A stretch of 64,000 bases of DNA. Origin: Geosporobacter ferrireducens. GTDB taxonomy: Bacteria; Bacillota; Clostridia; Peptostreptococcales; Thermotaleaceae. Positions 62,619 to 64,000 of this stretch are shown piece by piece (the stretch's first letter is position 1; the number at the start of each line of letters is the position of its first letter). The position numbers and the translations under genes are program-made. The notes below the pieces were generated by a model that was given only the letters and a program-made list of their open reading frames with translations, did no database searches and had not been told where the DNA came from. The stretch spans positions 1,529,416-1,593,415 of the forward strand of contig NZ_CP017269.1 of NCBI RefSeq assembly GCF_001750685.1. The letters run 5' to 3'.

Positions 62619-63190
62619 GGGAACGACAGACTGTGTAATAAATCCACAAAATGGTTAACATAAAACACAAAGAGTATGCTATAATCCACCTAAGAATTCG
62701 GAGAAGGAAAAAAGCAATAGATGAAAATACAAAGGAATTAGTTTATAGAAATACCAAAGCATGTAAGGTTTGTGAATACAAAGACAAATGCACAACGAGC
62801 AAAAGAGGAAGAGCCATTACAAGAGATATCAATCAATATATATTAGATAAAGTTGATGAAAGAACCAACAGCAATAAAGAACTGTACAAACAACGTAAAA
62901 TGATTGTGGAACACCCTTTTGGAACCATAAAAAGATGGTGGGGATATTCGTATTTTCTGACAAGAGGACTAAAGTCAGTGAAAATGGAGGCCTCTTTGAC
63001 TTTTTTAGCGTATAACATAAAAAGAGTAATCAACATATTGGGAATAAGAGAAATGACAAGCAGATTAATAGGGAAAAAACCACCAATAACCTGCTTAATT
63101 TTAAATATCCATTTTGTTCCATGAAAACGACCTCGTTTTGATAAAATAGCTTTAGAATATTTTAGCATTATTACACAGTCTGCCGTCCCC
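62619..63190. mobile_element. Internally deleted insertion sequence with intact ends (IS1182-like)
   Basis: The terminal repeats GGGAACGACAGACTGTGTAA (62619-62638, extending to 62641) and its partner (63168-63190) match in 21 of 23 positions. Between them are about 530 bases holding only the last part of a transposase. No convincing target duplication is visible at the flanks. It would be movable only with a transposase supplied elsewhere. Confidence 0.8.
62651..63124 (+). pseudogene. IS1182-like transposase, C-terminal part
   Basis: 157 codons. KACKVCEYKDKCTTSKRGRAI is the cysteine-rich insert of this transposase group, and VEHPFGTIKRWWGYSYFLTRGLKSVKMEASLTFLAYNIKRVINILG contains the last catalytic Glu. 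The first two thirds with the two Asp residues are deleted, so the protein is inactive. The ORF begins within the left end of the element. Confidence 0.8.
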
Positions 63191-63300
63191 GTTTGCAATG
63201 CCATACATTACAGCGTTGCTTATATTGATTAACAAAGTAAAAGAGCCTAGGGAATGTTTATGATTCTTAGTATTGATATGTCTAAGATGACAAACGAAAC

Positions 63301-63325
63301 GCCTCCACGGCTTGCCGGTGTAGGC
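63301..63325 (-). terminator. Weak terminator after the siderophore-type ATPase
   Basis: GCCT-CAC-GGC and GCC-GTG-AGGC arms form an imperfect hairpin around TT; on the minus strand GTTTCGTTT follows. It lies directly after the stop codon. Confidence 0.5.
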
Positions 63326-63331
63326 TTCTTA

Positions 63332-64000
63332 TCAGATCGTACAGATAGAAGGCGTTTGGAAATTTACATGATGTCTTCCCTTCGGCACGATAAATGGAGA
63401 ACCCGAAACTGGATCCTTTATAACTGAGCAATCAAGATCGAAGACTTGCTTAATCAATGCTTCTGTTATGATTTCAGAAGGTGTTCCCTCTGAAATCAGC
63501 TTTCCTTTTTGAAGTGCAAAGATATAATCTGCATAGCGGGCGGAAAGATTGATATCATGGAGGACCATAACGATGGTGGTACCCCGTTTTCTATTTAAGT
63601 CTGTCAACAAATCGAGGATTTCAACCTGATAAGTAATATCAAGATATGTTGTGGGCTCATCCAAAAGAAGGATGTCTGTCTGTTGGGCAAGGGCCATAGC
63701 AATCCACACACGTTGTCGCTGTCCGCCGGATAGTTCATCCACACAACGGTTTGCCAGGTCTGTAATACCCATAATTTCTAAGGCCTCTTCCACAGCCTCA
63801 TAATCCTTTTTACCCAACCCTTTAAAAAAGGACTGATACGGAAACCTTCCTCTTCCAACTAAATCTGCCACGGTTATGCCTTCTGGCACAACTGGGGATT
63901 GGGGAAGAAGTCCCAATATCTGAGCTAATTGTTTAGGTGGAATTTCACTGATTTTCTTACCATCAAGAAGGATTTCCCCTGAGCTTGGTTGGATTAGCCG
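63332..64000 (-). CDS. Iron-siderophore/cobalamin-type ABC ATPase (FecE/FepC family), partial
   Basis: The reading frame runs off the right edge: it is open through 64000 (reading RLIQPSSGEILLDGKKISEI) and the Walker A part lies outside. Seen here: Q-loop LGLLPQSPVVPEGITVADLVGRGRFPYQSFFKG, signature ELSGGQRQRVWIAMALAQ, Walker B ILLLDEPTTYLDI, switch His in VMVLHDINLSARYAD. The pattern is characteristic of FecE/FepC/BtuD ATPases for siderophores or corrinoids. A cobamide ligand would fit the nearby corrinoid enzymes, but siderophore is as likely. Confidence 0.92.
   Translation of the reverse strand, partial: RLIQPSSGEILLDGKKISEIPPKQLAQILGLLPQSPVVPEGITVADLVGRGRFPYQSFFKGLGKKDYEAVEEALEIMGITDLANRCVDELSGGQRQRVWIAMALAQQTDILLLDEPTTYLDITYQVEILDLLTDLNRKRGTTIVMVLHDINLSARYADYIFALQKGKLISEGTPSEIITEALIKQVFDLDCSVIKDPVSGSPFIVPKGRHHVNFQTPSICTI

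Noticed and set aside
1..64000. CRISPR array, tRNA, rRNA or prophage genes
   Set aside because: No regularly spaced repeats, no cloverleaf-like sequence and no phage structural genes were seen on reading both strands; a tRNA scan could still find something I missed.

Overview
The window is about 64 kb from a low-G+C, Gram-positive, probably anaerobic member of the Clostridia (Alkaliphilus, Clostridium or Desulfitobacterium type). This rests on AT-rich sequence, strong AAGGAGG ribosome binding sites, many clostridial families (kdp with a TrkA-N gene between kdpC and kdpD, copper-amine-oxidase-N wall protein, EFR1 ferredoxin, DUF169, corrinoid methyltransferases, BCCT carriers) and relics of IS1182-like and REP/RAYT-like elements. 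No rRNA, tRNA, CRISPR array or prophage was seen. The region is accessory: many small, locally regulated cassettes.

Layout. 1-1.9 kb: end of a nickel/peptide-type ABC importer operon led by a SAM methyltransferase and preceded by a small ORF inside a terminator-like hairpin. 2.1-5.2 kb: OmpR-type two-component system plus an exported protein; both promoters share a box. 5.4-8.5 kb: IS1182 relic, then an ArsR repressor converging on a Zn/Cd/Pb-type P1B ATPase operon with a detached HMA metal-binding protein; matching operators lie at both promoters. 8.7-12.1 kb: AraC regulator, then TetR regulator, EFR1 flavodoxin-ferredoxin and methyltransferase with two TetR-type palindromes. 12.2-20.6 kb: complete kdpFABC-(X)-DE potassium system. 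20.8-24.0 kb: L,D-transpeptidase, CPBP protease, copper-amine-oxidase-N protein. 24.2-27.9 kb: DUF169-ABC importer operon. 28.1-30.7 kb: RAYT relic, then BlaI with an M56 peptidase fused to an amidase-like domain behind a perfect 48-bp palindrome. 30.9-33.6 kb: two-component system. 34.1-40.3 kb: EPSP-synthase-like enzyme, LysR regulator and tripartite tricarboxylate transporter, joined by a shared 30-bp LysR-type box. 41-44.5 kb: two-component system with a beta-propeller lipoprotein. 44.7-53.6 kb: YdeI-like, PadR/DUF2812, DUF5946, MocR/PLP-decarboxylase divergent pair, YjiH, 4Fe-4S protein. 54-62.4 kb: quaternary-amine demethylation island (sigma54 activator, MttB-family methyltransferase, corrinoid protein, methyltetrahydrofolate methyltransferase, two BCCT carriers) with a recognisable sigma54 promoter. 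62.6-63.2 kb: internally deleted IS with intact ends. 63.3-64 kb: partial siderophore-type ABC ATPase.

The strongest candidates for under-described biology are (a) the BlaR1-like M56 protein whose sensor is an amidase fold with the catalytic glutamate apparently replaced, (b) the EPSP-synthase-like enzyme tied by a common LysR box to a tricarboxylate-type transporter, and (c) the non-pyrrolysine MttB island with its own sigma54 switch and two BCCT carriers. All functional statements come from sequence reading; none was checked against a database.
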